From: Omnitrophica WOR_2 bacterium RIFCSPLOWO2_12_FULL_51_24 | GTDB lineage: Bacteria; Omnitrophota; Gorgyraeia; Pluralincolimonadales; Pluralincolimonadaceae | Assembly (NCBI GenBank): GCA_001805885.1 | Contig: MHHC01000038.1 | Coordinates: forward strand, 1 to 31,792 | Reading direction: 5' to 3' | Length of the DNA stretch: 31,792 bases | Shown: positions 1-7,547 of the stretch, piece by piece | Layout: each line of letters begins with the position of its first letter | Numbering within the stretch: the stretch's first letter is position 1 | The notes under the pieces: generated by a model | Told to the model about the DNA's origin: nothing | Seen by the model: only the letters and a program-made list of their open reading frames with translations | The model's database searches: none | Made by a program: the position numbers and the translations under genes

Positions 1-591
1 CCTTTTGCCTGGATGAATCGCAACAGGATCCGCACCAAGGACGGCTGGATCTGGTTGACCGTTCCGGTCCTGACGAAAGGGAAATTCCCGGTATCGCTCT
101 TTGACGCGGAAATAGATAATAATACGGATTGGGGAGAAAGGCATTGGAAGTCCATTTATTACAATTACCATAAGGCGCCTTGTTTTAAATCATACGGTGA
201 TTTCTTCGAGGATCTTTATAGGAAAGAGTGGCGCCGGCTGATAGAGATCTGCGAGGAAGTTATCTTCTACTTGATGCGGGAATTAGGCATCAACGTAAAG
301 ATCGCGCATGCGTCGGAATTAGGGATTGAAAGCAGGGACTCGGAATTTTTGGCAGAGGCATGCAGGAAATTGGGCGCGGACACATATATATACGGAAAAC
401 ACGGGGAAGATTACCAGGATATAGCGGTCTTTGAAGAAGATAACATAAGGTTGGTATCGCAGGATTTTAAACATCCGGCGTATAACCAACTATATCAGCC
501 GTTTATTGAATGCATGTCTGCGATCGATCTGCTCTTTAATTACGGCCGGGACAGCCGGGATATATTGATGGGCAAGAAAATCATAGGATAG
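1..591 (+). CDS. WbqC-like family protein, 5'-truncated by window edge
   Basis: The frame is open to the first base; the codons before the first Met (position 13) read PFAW and continue into NRNRIRTKDGWIWLTVPV. That block matches the conserved 'Q/W-NRNRI-K...G-WLTVPV' signature of the WbqC-like family (PF08889), so the true start lies outside the window. About 197 residues are visible; WbqC proteins are usually near 230. Other family-like features are the DNNTDWGERHWKSI stretch and a C-terminal YGRDSRDILMG. The family occurs in O-antigen and exopolysaccharide loci, but its biochemical activity is not well established. The next gene starts 15 bases downstream on the same strand and is a polyprenyl-phosphate sugar-phosphate transferase, which supports a surface-glycan role. 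The family call is fairly secure; the function is inferred. Confidence 0.8.
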   Translation, partial: PFAWMNRNRIRTKDGWIWLTVPVLTKGKFPVSLFDAEIDNNTDWGERHWKSIYYNYHKAPCFKSYGDFFEDLYRKEWRRLIEICEEVIFYLMRELGINVKIAHASELGIESRDSEFLAEACRKLGADTYIYGKHGEDYQDIAVFEEDNIRLVSQDFKHPAYNQLYQPFIECMSAIDLLFNYGRDSRDILMGKKIIG

Positions 592-606
592 GAGCGAAAA
601 CACGGT

Positions 607-1629
607 ATGCCGGAAAGGCCCTGGAATTACGTTATAATTTTTTTAGTATCTCTCCTGGTATCGTATCTCGTCACTCCACTTGTCGGTTTTATCGCAACCG
701 CATTCAAGATCATAGATGAACCCGCGGAGAATAAATTCCATAAAAAGCCCACTCCGCGATTGGGTGGCGTGGCGATATTTATAAGTTACTCGGTCCCCCT
801 TATCATAATGAACGGATTCGATCACGGCGCGAGGACGATACTTTTGGGCGGGTTTTTGGTCTTGATCATAGGTATCTTCGACGATATAAGAAGGGTTTCT
901 GCCGTATATAAGTTGATATTCATATTTATAGTTACCCTGCTGTTAGCAAGGCAGGGTATCGGTTTAAAGCTATTCCATGACCTCCCTGCCGTTAGTTTCC
1001 TCTTGACGCTTTTGTGGATTGCCGGAGTGACAAGCGCTTTTAATGCGGTCGATAACATGGACGGTTTAGCCGGCGGGTTGGCGTTTATCTCCGCCGCGGC
1101 TTTTTTCATAATTGCCCTAAGGACTTCGCAGTGGGCGTTAGCAGGTTTATCAGCAGCCTTAATCGGCTCAACGCTGGGATTCTTGCGGTATAATTTCCAT
1201 CCCGCAAAAATTTTTATGGGCGATTCGGGAAGCCTTTTTTTGGGATTTACTTTTGCTTCGCTAGGGATAATGGGCGAGTGGTCGGTGAATCCGGTTAAGG
1301 CTTCTATTATCCCTATCTTGGTATTGGGAGTTCCGGTCTTCGATTTGACATACATTGTCATAAGGAGATGGCTTGACGGGGTGACCAAGGGTATAATCGA
1401 GGCGATAACATTTTGCGCAAAAGACCACCTTTCTCACAGGTTAATCTTTCTTGGTTTAAACTATAGGATGTCAGTTTTATTCATATACCTGATAAGCATA
1501 TGTAGTTCCATTGGCGCGGTGGTATTGCAAAATGCCGCAACGACCGATGCGATTTTGCTTTTTATCCAGTTTATTTTAACATTCATGGCGGTATTGATCA
1601 TAATAAACCTGACCAGAAAATTAAAATGA
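607..1629 (+). CDS. WecA/TagO/MraY-type undecaprenyl-phosphate sugar-1-phosphate transferase
   Basis: A 340-residue polytopic membrane protein of glycosyltransferase family 4. Members move a HexNAc-1-phosphate from a UDP-sugar to undecaprenyl phosphate and so start lipid-linked glycan synthesis at the inner membrane. The motifs are in the expected order: DEPAENKFHKKPTPRLGG (about residues 37-54), the Mg-binding FDDIRR (Asp92-Asp93), NAVDNMDGLAGG (about 146-157) and FMGDSGSLFLGF (about 203-214). Hydrophobic helices run throughout. Length fits WecA/TagO (about 340-360) better than a peptidoglycan MraY, and the exopolysaccharide-type neighbours agree. A GGAG lies at 591-594, rather far from the ATG. 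The exact sugar cannot be read from sequence. Confidence 0.88.
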   Translation: MPERPWNYVIIFLVSLLVSYLVTPLVGFIATAFKIIDEPAENKFHKKPTPRLGGVAIFISYSVPLIIMNGFDHGARTILLGGFLVLIIGIFDDIRRVSAVYKLIFIFIVTLLLARQGIGLKLFHDLPAVSFLLTLLWIAGVTSAFNAVDNMDGLAGGLAFISAAAFFIIALRTSQWALAGLSAALIGSTLGFLRYNFHPAKIFMGDSGSLFLGFTFASLGIMGEWSVNPVKASIIPILVLGVPVFDLTYIVIRRWLDGVTKGIIEAITFCAKDHLSHRLIFLGLNYRMSVLFIYLISICSSIGAVVLQNAATTDAILLFIQFILTFMAVLIIINLTRKLK

Positions 1630-1642
1630 GGCGTTAAATTCC

Positions 1643-1681
1643 ATGTATTTAGAATACCGGGGATTAATCGTATGTACCTAG
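1643..1681 (+). pseudogene. 12-codon remnant resembling the start of the ExeA-like ATPases
   Basis: An ATG at 1643 opens a 12-codon frame reading MYLEYRGLIVCT then stop. It nearly repeats the start of the ATPase beginning at 1672 (MYLEYWGLKE). At DNA level ATGTA-AGAATA-GGGGATTAA recurs with a few substitutions at 1643 and 1672. It could be a relic of another tandem copy or a short local duplication, or it could act as a leader peptide, since its stop overlaps the real start region. The similarity is visible; the origin is inference. Confidence 0.5.
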
Positions 1682-2487
1682 AATATTGGGGATTAAAGGA
1701 GATGCCTTTTGAAAATACCTCGGACACGCGTTTCTTCTACCGTTCGGCGCAGCATGAAGAGGGGTTATCGAGGCTGCTCTACGTTGTCCAGAATAGAAAG
1801 GGCGCGGCCATATTAACAGGCGTCTTCGGCTGCGGCAAGACCATAGTGGGCAGGGCGCTGATAAATAGTTTAAACAAGAATATTTATCAGATAGCGTTCG
1901 TTACCAACCCCCATCTGAAAGCCGTCGAGCTCCTGAGGGCCGTAGCAAGGCTGCTGGGGGGAGAAAATCTTCCCGAGAAGCTTAATGAGATGTCATCCGA
2001 TTATTTCCTGGAAGTTATAGGCAAGATATTGACAAATAACGCAAAGGACGGCAAGGAGACTTTGGTGATCATAGATGAGGCGCATGTCATAACGGATCTG
2101 GAGGTCCTGGAAGAATTACGGCTGCTTTTAAATTTTCAGCTGGAGGACAGATTTTTATTGACGCTTATCCTTATGGGACAGCCCGAATTAGACGAGAGGA
2201 TCCACAAGACCAAGCAGCTGGTCCAGAGGATAGCCCTTGGCCATCACCTGGGGCCGTTATCCGAAGAGGAGATATCAGAGTATATAAAACTTCGCTTGAA
2301 TGTCGCAGGCTACGGCAAAAAGATCTTCGAAGACAGCGCAATAAAAGTGATCGCTCAGAATTCCGGAGGCATCCCGCGCAGGATAAACCAGATATGCGAT
2401 ATGAGCTTATTAACCGGTTTCGTCAATAAGGGCCCCTCCATAACCGGCGATGTGGTAAGCGAGGCGGTCGAAGGTTTGGGGGTTTAG
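1672..2487 (+). CDS. ExeA/GspA-like AAA ATPase, tandem copy 1
   Basis: A 271-residue P-loop ATPase of the ExeA / 'PEP-CTERM locus secretion ATPase' type. It opens with the family hallmark MYLEYWGLKEMPFENTSDT. The Walker A motif is GVFGCGKT (residues 50-57) and Walker B is LVIIDEAH (131-138). A sensor-like LTLILMGQPELDE and the C-terminal GGIPRRINQICD of the AAA lid follow. ExeA proteins work with type II secretion peptidoglycan-binding partners; relatives sit in exopolysaccharide/exosortase loci. It is the first of three tandem paralogues and follows a glycan-initiating transferase, so a role in envelope assembly or export is plausible but not shown. No C-terminal peptidoglycan-binding domain is present. 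Confidence 0.85.
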   Translation: MYLEYWGLKEMPFENTSDTRFFYRSAQHEEGLSRLLYVVQNRKGAAILTGVFGCGKTIVGRALINSLNKNIYQIAFVTNPHLKAVELLRAVARLLGGENLPEKLNEMSSDYFLEVIGKILTNNAKDGKETLVIIDEAHVITDLEVLEELRLLLNFQLEDRFLLTLILMGQPELDERIHKTKQLVQRIALGHHLGPLSEEEISEYIKLRLNVAGYGKKIFEDSAIKVIAQNSGGIPRRINQICDMSLLTGFVNKGPSITGDVVSEAVEGLGV

Positions 2488-2499
2488 AGGAGCGTTTAG

Positions 2500-3318
2500 A
2501 TGTACGAACAATATTGGGGATTGCGCGAAAAACCATTTCAGAACACGCCGGATCCAAAGTTCTTCTATTATTCACAGGAACATGAAGAAGCGCTTTCGCG
2601 CCTTGTATATGCCATAGAAGAACAAATGGGGGCCGTTATGCTGACAGGGGCGTTCGGTTGCGGCAAGACGATGATCGCGCAAGCCCTTATCGAGAAGCTT
2701 ACCGATCGCGGGGATACCAAAGTGGCGTATCTGTCAAACCCGCAGCTCAGCGACTTAGAACTTTTAAGGATGATCGCGTATTATTTAGGCGCTCAGGATC
2801 TGCCCCTGAAGAAGACAGAGATCCTGAAAGATTATGTCCTGGAGAGGATCGAGGAGATCCTGCGCAATAATTACGACGACGGGAAAAATACAGTTTTAAT
2901 AATAGATGAGGCGCATGTAATAACCGAGAAGGCGATTTTCGAAGAATTGAGGCTGCTCTTAAATTTTCAACTCAAAGATAAATTCTTGCTTACCCTGATC
3001 CTTTCCGGGCAGGCGGAATTAAAAAAGAGCGTGGATAGCATAAAACAACTCTCGCAGAGAATAGTGTTAAGGTCCCATATAGATAAATTATCCGAGGAAG
3101 ATACAAAAAATTATATGATCCACAGGCTGAAGGTGGCGGGGCAGGAGAAGGCGCTTTTCTCTCCGGACGCCGTTAAGCTCATATATGAACGCAGCGGCGG
3201 AATACCGCGGAGGATAAATAATATCTGTGAAATTTCTTTGTTCACGGGGTTCGGGAAAGGCGTCGATATGATAAGAGGAGAGATAATCGAGGAAGTGACC
3301 AAGGATCTGGAAGCCTAG
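2500..3318 (+). CDS. ExeA/GspA-like AAA ATPase, tandem copy 2
   Basis: A 272-residue paralogue of the preceding gene, starting 12 bases after its stop. It begins MYEQYWGLREKPFQNTPDP. Walker A is GAFGCGKT at residues 50-57 and Walker B is VLIIDEAH near 134-141. It also has LTLILSGQAELKK and the terminal GGIPRRINNICE. Copies 1 and 2 share the uncommon Cys inside Walker A (GCGKT), whereas copy 3 has the canonical GSGKT, so copies 1 and 2 are probably the closer pair. Close spacing implies co-transcription. These ATPases often form oligomeric rings, so the paralogues might form a hetero-oligomer (inference). Confidence 0.85.
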   Translation: MYEQYWGLREKPFQNTPDPKFFYYSQEHEEALSRLVYAIEEQMGAVMLTGAFGCGKTMIAQALIEKLTDRGDTKVAYLSNPQLSDLELLRMIAYYLGAQDLPLKKTEILKDYVLERIEEILRNNYDDGKNTVLIIDEAHVITEKAIFEELRLLLNFQLKDKFLLTLILSGQAELKKSVDSIKQLSQRIVLRSHIDKLSEEDTKNYMIHRLKVAGQEKALFSPDAVKLIYERSGGIPRRINNICEISLFTGFGKGVDMIRGEIIEEVTKDLEA

Positions 3319-3390
3319 GGATGACATCGATAGCGCTTGACTAAGGCGGGTTTTTGATGTAGTTTATTGCCAAAGAAGGAGTTGCGAGAA

Positions 3391-4206
3391 ATGTACGAGG
3401 AATATTGGGGTTTTTCGGAGAAGCCTTTCGAAAATACGCCGGACCCCAAATTTTTATATTGTTCCGCTCAACATGAAGAAGCGCTCATGCGGATGTTATA
3501 TGCGTCCAGAGAGCAGAAAGGGGCGGTTTTATTAACGGGGGAAGTGGGAAGCGGAAAAACCCTCCTGAGCAGGGTCCTCATCGGAAAATTAAATGAAGAA
3601 TCCAGCAAATACAGCGTCTCTTTGGTAGTTAATCCGGCTATCCCGTCCTTGGATTTGTTAAAGGAGATCGTATATCAGTTGGGCTGCGACGTTTCTAAAG
3701 ACGACAGCAAACTGGATGTTTTACATAAATTGAACGATGTCTTATACAGGAACCTGGTGGAGGATAGGCATTCGATAATAATAATCGATGAGGCCCAGGC
3801 GATAAACGATGAGACGACTTTTGAGGAGATGCGCCTGATCCTCAATTTCCATTCAAATGAGAGATTCCCCCTTACCCTTTTATTGTTAGGACAGCCCGAG
3901 CTTAAAGAGAAGATAAAAAATATAAGACAGTTGGAGCAGAGGTTTTCGTTGCGGTACCACCTGCAAAATTTGAATTTTGAGGAAACCACCGGATATATAA
4001 AACACAGGTGCCGGGTAGCCCAGAGAGAGGGAGACGTTTTTACAGATACATCGTGCAGGTTGATCTACGAATTTACGGACGGTATCCCGAGAAAAATAAA
4101 CAACATCTGCGACTTGAGTCTTTTGATCGGCTTCGGGAAAAAGGCGGATGCGGTAGACGAGTCCATAACGCAGGCGGTCATTGAGGATATGAGGCAGCAG
4201 AGCTAG
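3391..4206 (+). CDS. ExeA/GspA-like AAA ATPase, tandem copy 3
   Basis: A 271-residue third paralogue. I chose ATG 3391 over the in-frame TTG at 3367 because AAGGAG at 3376-3381 sits nine bases before the ATG, and the protein then begins MYEEYWGFSEKPFENTPDP like the other two copies. Walker A is GEVGSGKT (50-57), Walker B is IIIIDEAQ, then LTLLLLGQPELKE and DGIPRKINNICD follow. The 72-base gap after copy 2 is the largest in this set. The gene is followed within nine bases by an HD-GYP protein, suggesting that this surface or secretion module may be linked to cyclic-di-GMP control (inference). Confidence 0.86.
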   Translation: MYEEYWGFSEKPFENTPDPKFLYCSAQHEEALMRMLYASREQKGAVLLTGEVGSGKTLLSRVLIGKLNEESSKYSVSLVVNPAIPSLDLLKEIVYQLGCDVSKDDSKLDVLHKLNDVLYRNLVEDRHSIIIIDEAQAINDETTFEEMRLILNFHSNERFPLTLLLLGQPELKEKIKNIRQLEQRFSLRYHLQNLNFEETTGYIKHRCRVAQREGDVFTDTSCRLIYEFTDGIPRKINNICDLSLLIGFGKKADAVDESITQAVIEDMRQQS

Positions 4207-4214
4207 ATAAAAAA

Positions 4215-5378
4215 ATGGTCAGGATCTCCGATATTTTAAAGAAGTTGAAACAGGAGCAGGAGGCGTCGAAAGGGGAAGAATCGAAAGCGCCTCCTTCGCA
4301 GCAACCCTCTAAATTAGAAAAGGAAAATCCGGGATCCAAAGAAAAAGGCATGGAGGGAGAGAAGGGCGGAGAGGCTGCTAAGGACCATATAACATTTATC
4401 GAGGCAATGAAACATAACGAACCTGAGAAGCCCAGCAAGGCGAACATCCACGAGATCGTAAAAAAGGCGATTCCCGAAAAAGGAGAAGGTCAGAATATCT
4501 ATAATGAAACGATAGAGTGCTGTAAGAAGATGGCGGCGGGTTATGCCGAAGACCGGGAGACAGAAAAAGATATGATCGTGGATATTGCCGGAAGGATCTC
4601 CGACCACATCCTTTTGGGAGGACAGGAACTATTAAGTTTAGCAGCGGAACCCTATCCCGACGAAGAAGATTTTCGCATCCTTGATCTGGTGGACACGGGC
4701 ATTATTGCAGGTTATATCAGTTCATCGTTAAATTATAATAAGTCAAAATTAATGGAAGTCGTAATGACGGGATTGTTTCACGATGTGGGAATGTTCAAGG
4801 ATTTTGATTTTGTGAAAGAAGCCAGGAAATTAACGGTTGAGGAATTGCATCAGATGCGGGGGCATCCCGAGAAGGGCGCTTTGTATTTACAGGGTCTGGC
4901 AGCCTTCTCCGAAGAGGTGATAGAAGGCGTTTTATACCATCACGAGAGAATAAACGGCGAAGGCTATCCTCAGGGCGTTTCGAATGATGATATCAGCGAA
5001 TATGCGAAGATAGTAGCCATAGCCGATGTTTACGAGGCGATGACCCATAAACGCCCGCATAAAGATAAGACATCATCACCGTCTGATGCGATAAAAGAAC
5101 TTATTTCTTTCAACCAGGTTTTATTCAACCCAAGAGTTCTAAAAGCTTTGATCGAAACCGTAGGGATATATCCGATCGGTTCCTGGGTTGAGATCAATAG
5201 CGGCGAGATATGCAGGGTTTTAGCTACGAATGAAGGGTTCCCATTACGGCCGGTTTTAAGTGTCGCATTTGATGGTAACAGGAAAAGGTTGGATGAGATG
5301 CGGACTATCGATTTAAAATCGAAGCCGTCATTGTATATTAAGCGGCCGGTGGAAGAAAGCGAGCTGAAAAAGCAGTGA
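4215..5378 (+). CDS. HD-GYP domain protein, putative cyclic-di-GMP phosphodiesterase
   Basis: A 387-residue protein. Residues about 10-75 are a low-complexity, Lys/Glu/Pro-rich, probably disordered segment. The C-terminal half is an HD-GYP domain: the metal-binding HD pair is in GLFHDVGMF (His189-Asp190), with GHPEKGA near 216, YHHERINGEGYPQG (His242, His243, Gly250-Tyr251-Pro252) and ADVYEAMTHKRPHK near 271-284. These residues match active HD-GYP phosphodiesterases that hydrolyse cyclic-di-GMP. No receiver, PAS or transmembrane input domain is seen, so the N-terminal part may mediate interactions. It lies directly behind three ExeA-like ATPases in one probable operon, fitting control of exopolysaccharide or secretion. 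No strong ribosome site precedes the ATG. Enzymatic activity is inferred from residues only. Confidence 0.85.
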   Translation: MVRISDILKKLKQEQEASKGEESKAPPSQQPSKLEKENPGSKEKGMEGEKGGEAAKDHITFIEAMKHNEPEKPSKANIHEIVKKAIPEKGEGQNIYNETIECCKKMAAGYAEDRETEKDMIVDIAGRISDHILLGGQELLSLAAEPYPDEEDFRILDLVDTGIIAGYISSSLNYNKSKLMEVVMTGLFHDVGMFKDFDFVKEARKLTVEELHQMRGHPEKGALYLQGLAAFSEEVIEGVLYHHERINGEGYPQGVSNDDISEYAKIVAIADVYEAMTHKRPHKDKTSSPSDAIKELISFNQVLFNPRVLKALIETVGIYPIGSWVEINSGEICRVLATNEGFPLRPVLSVAFDGNRKRLDEMRTIDLKSKPSLYIKRPVEESELKKQ

Positions 5379-5395
5379 ATTTAATCCTAAAGGAT

Positions 5396-5437
5396 AGACT
5401 TTCCTGTCAATTAAGGAAAGGTCTAATATTTCCTTAA
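5396..5437 (+). promoter_or_regulatory. Two overlapping, mutually exclusive hairpins before a small gene
   Basis: AGACTTTCCT (5396-5405) can pair with AGGAAAGGTCT (5414-5424), one base bulged. Alternatively TTAAGGAAA (5411-5419) pairs perfectly with TTTCCTTAA (5429-5437). The two stems share 5414-5419, so only one can form at a time. They end just before a strong AAGGAGGTGA ribosome site (5444-5453). This resembles an attenuator or a translational switch; it might alternatively be a weak terminator, although there is no clear T-run. Confidence 0.4.
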
Positions 5438-5460
5438 TAAAAGAAGGAGGTGAGCAGAAA

Positions 5461-5646
5461 ATGAAAGGACTGGCAAACATCGTTTTAGGAGCAGGTATCG
5501 TCAGCTTAGTTATAGCGGTTCTCCTTAGGTTATCCGTGAAGCCCACCGTTCTGGGCTTGGAACCTTCCTCATTTCTCGGGTTTAGCATTGCTTGCTTTGC
5601 GCTTGCTATTGCCATGGTGGTCGTCCTTGGCAAGGAAGGGAAATAG
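5461..5646 (+). CDS. Small two-helix membrane protein, unknown function
   Basis: A 61-residue protein with an excellent ribosome site (AAGGAGGTGA at 5444-5453, seven bases from the ATG). Two hydrophobic segments, about residues 5-22 and 38-56, are separated by a short loop (VKPTVLGLEPSS), and the tail GKEGK is basic. I do not recognise the family. It stands apart from the upstream operon and is followed by a palindrome and a terminator-like hairpin, so it is probably expressed as a single small transcript. The strong translation signal argues that it is a real gene despite its size. Confidence 0.65.
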   Translation: MKGLANIVLGAGIVSLVIAVLLRLSVKPTVLGLEPSSFLGFSIACFALAIAMVVVLGKEGK

Positions 5647-5683
5647 AGTAAAAAACTTCTTCAGGATATAATTTGTCTTACGA

Positions 5684-5699
5684 CTGCTATTAATAGCAG
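5684..5699. repeat. Perfect 16-bp palindrome CTGCTATTAATAGCAG
   Basis: CTGCTATT followed directly by AATAGCAG, with no spacer, lies in the intergenic region after the small membrane-protein gene and about 100 bases before the nadE promoter. A loopless palindrome of this kind suits a dimeric regulator operator better than an RNA hairpin. No partner is identified. Confidence 0.4.
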
Positions 5700-5706
5700 A
5701 TGGCAG

Positions 5707-5742
5707 AAGAGGCATAATCCGCATGGGTTATGCCTCTTGTCT
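5707..5742 (+). terminator. Probable Rho-independent terminator
   Basis: AGAGGCATAA (5708-5717) and TTATGCCTCT (5728-5737) form a perfect 10-bp stem with a 10-base loop, followed by a modest T-rich tail (TGTCTATTT). It separates the small membrane-protein gene from the nadE promoter. The imperfect T-run lowers confidence. Confidence 0.6.
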
Positions 5743-5766
5743 ATTTCCACGGGAAAAAATCTTTTC

Positions 5767-5794
5767 TTGCATTTTAAGGAAAGTCTGGTATAAT
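5767..5794 (+). promoter_or_regulatory. Sigma-70-type promoter for nadE-glnA
   Basis: TTGCAT (5767-5772), a 16-base spacer and a perfect TATAAT (5789-5794) lie about 25 bases upstream of the nadE ATG, with GAGG at 5811-5814 as ribosome site. The spacer contains AGGAAAGTCT (5777-5786), which is the exact reverse complement of 5396-5405. Confidence 0.7.
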
Positions 5795-5819
5795 AGGGGG
5801 CTAAATTAGCGAGGTAAAA

Positions 5820-7532
5820 ATGGACCCAATCCGCTTAGGCATGGCTCAAATGAATCCCACCGTAGGCGACCTTCAGGGCAACAAAGAAAAGGTAATAAAG
5901 TTCATAACTGACGCAAGATCATTGGGTTGTGACATTGTTATCCTCCCCGAACTCGCTATAACCGGTTATCCTCCGGAAGACCTCCTCTTAAAGCCCCAAT
6001 TTGCCGACGACGCCATGAAAACCCTAAATGAGATTGTCCACAAGACCGATAATATCATCGTAATTGCGGGCTGTCTCGACAAGACAAAGGATGGGCTATA
6101 CAACTCCGCCGCCCTTATCCGCGACAAAGAACTTATCCACATATATCATAAAATACTCCTTCCGAATTACGGCGTATTCGACGAAAAAAGATATTTCAAG
6201 GCCGGTAACGAATCCTTTGCGTTCAAGTTCGAGGGCCTTAAGATCGGCCTGAATATCTGCGAGGATATCTGGGAGTGTTGCGGCCCCGCTAGTTTCGAGG
6301 CGGTCGATATGGGCGCGCAGGTCATCATAAATATCTCAGCTTCGCCTTATCATGCGGGCAAGCTCCAGGCGCGCGAGAGGATGCTTGTCGAGAGGGCGCA
6401 GCAGACAGCCTCGATAATCCTCTACGATAACCTTGTAGGCGGCCAGGACGAACTGGTTTTCGACGGCGGCAGCATGGTGATAGGATGGAAGGGTAGTATT
6501 TTAGCGCGCGGAAAACAGTTCGAGGAAGATATAGCGCTCTTCGACCTCAACCCCGAGGAGTACCTCAAATACAGGAAGGCGCCGAAGAGAAAGACGGCCG
6601 TCAATAATTACAGGATTAAGGAACTCTCGCTCAAGAGATGCGAAGTCAAGATTAGGCCGCCTTTCCCGCCGCGCCGCCTGGAAAAACTGGGCAGCGTCGA
6701 GGAGATATACAAGGCGCTTGTCCTGGGCACTAGAGATTATATGACGAAGAACGGCTTCAAGAAGGCGGTAGTCGGAGTAAGCGGAGGCATAGATTCGGCT
6801 TTGACCGCGTGCATAGCCGTCGACGCGCTCGGAAAGGATAATGTCGCCGCGGTTACGATGCCTTCGATGTATACCAAGGAAGAGACGCGCACTGACGCGG
6901 TAGCCGTCGCCAGGAATCTGGGTTTGAAGACGATGGCTATACCCATAAATACTATCTATCAGGCATATGCGCGGATGCTGAAGAAGGAGTTCAAAGACGC
7001 CAAAGCCGACATAACCGAAGAGAACCTTCAGGCGAGGATACGCGGCAATATCCTGATGGCGCTTTCGAATAAATTCAACTGGCTTGTCCTGACGACGGGG
7101 AATAAGAGCGAGATGTCGACGGGTTACTGCACGCTCTACGGCGATATGGCGGGCGGTTTCGCGGTCCTGAAGGATGTATTAAAGACCGTCGTCTATCAGC
7201 TGGCCGAATACAGGAACGCCATAGCAGGGAAAGAGGTAATACCGATCACGACGATAAAGAGGGCGCCGAGCGCCGAACTCAAGCCGAACCAGAAAGACCA
7301 GGATACGCTTCCGCCTTATCATGTGCTGGATGCGATCCTCAAGCTGTATGTCGAGGAGGATAAGTCAGTAAGCGAGATCGTCGCGCAGCGTTTCGACGCG
7401 AAAGTCGTCAAGAAGATCATCGCGATGGTAGACAAAAACGAATATAAGAGACGCCAGAGCCCGCCCGGGGTAAAGATAACCCCGAAGGCTTTCGGCAAGG
7501 ATCGCAGGATCCCGATAACCAACAGATATTAA
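5820..7532 (+). CDS. nadE: Glutamine-dependent NAD+ synthetase
   Basis: A 570-residue two-domain enzyme that makes NAD+ from nicotinic acid adenine dinucleotide, ATP and glutamine. The N-terminal nitrilase-fold glutaminase has the catalytic triad Glu44 (ILPELAITGYPPEDLL), Lys111 (HKILLPNYGVF) and Cys147 (GLNICEDIW). The C-terminal synthetase has the pyrophosphate-binding loop VVGVSGGIDSALTAC near residue 320, plus TTGNKSEMSTGYCTLYGDMAGGFAVL split over adjoining segments near 430. Length fits the bacterial two-domain form. It has its own promoter (5767-5794) and is followed 15 bases later by glutamine synthetase, pairing a glutamine consumer with its producer. Confidence 0.97.
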   Translation: MDPIRLGMAQMNPTVGDLQGNKEKVIKFITDARSLGCDIVILPELAITGYPPEDLLLKPQFADDAMKTLNEIVHKTDNIIVIAGCLDKTKDGLYNSAALIRDKELIHIYHKILLPNYGVFDEKRYFKAGNESFAFKFEGLKIGLNICEDIWECCGPASFEAVDMGAQVIINISASPYHAGKLQARERMLVERAQQTASIILYDNLVGGQDELVFDGGSMVIGWKGSILARGKQFEEDIALFDLNPEEYLKYRKAPKRKTAVNNYRIKELSLKRCEVKIRPPFPPRRLEKLGSVEEIYKALVLGTRDYMTKNGFKKAVVGVSGGIDSALTACIAVDALGKDNVAAVTMPSMYTKEETRTDAVAVARNLGLKTMAIPINTIYQAYARMLKKEFKDAKADITEENLQARIRGNILMALSNKFNWLVLTTGNKSEMSTGYCTLYGDMAGGFAVLKDVLKTVVYQLAEYRNAIAGKEVIPITTIKRAPSAELKPNQKDQDTLPPYHVLDAILKLYVEEDKSVSEIVAQRFDAKVVKKIIAMVDKNEYKRRQSPPGVKITPKAFGKDRRIPITNRY

Positions 7533-7547
7533 GGAAAGGAGAAACAA

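Noticed and set aside
822..1388. 188-residue minus-strand reading frame inside the WecA-like gene
   Set aside because: It is antisense to a well-supported membrane protein, its translation resembles no family, and it has no spacing logic with neighbours.
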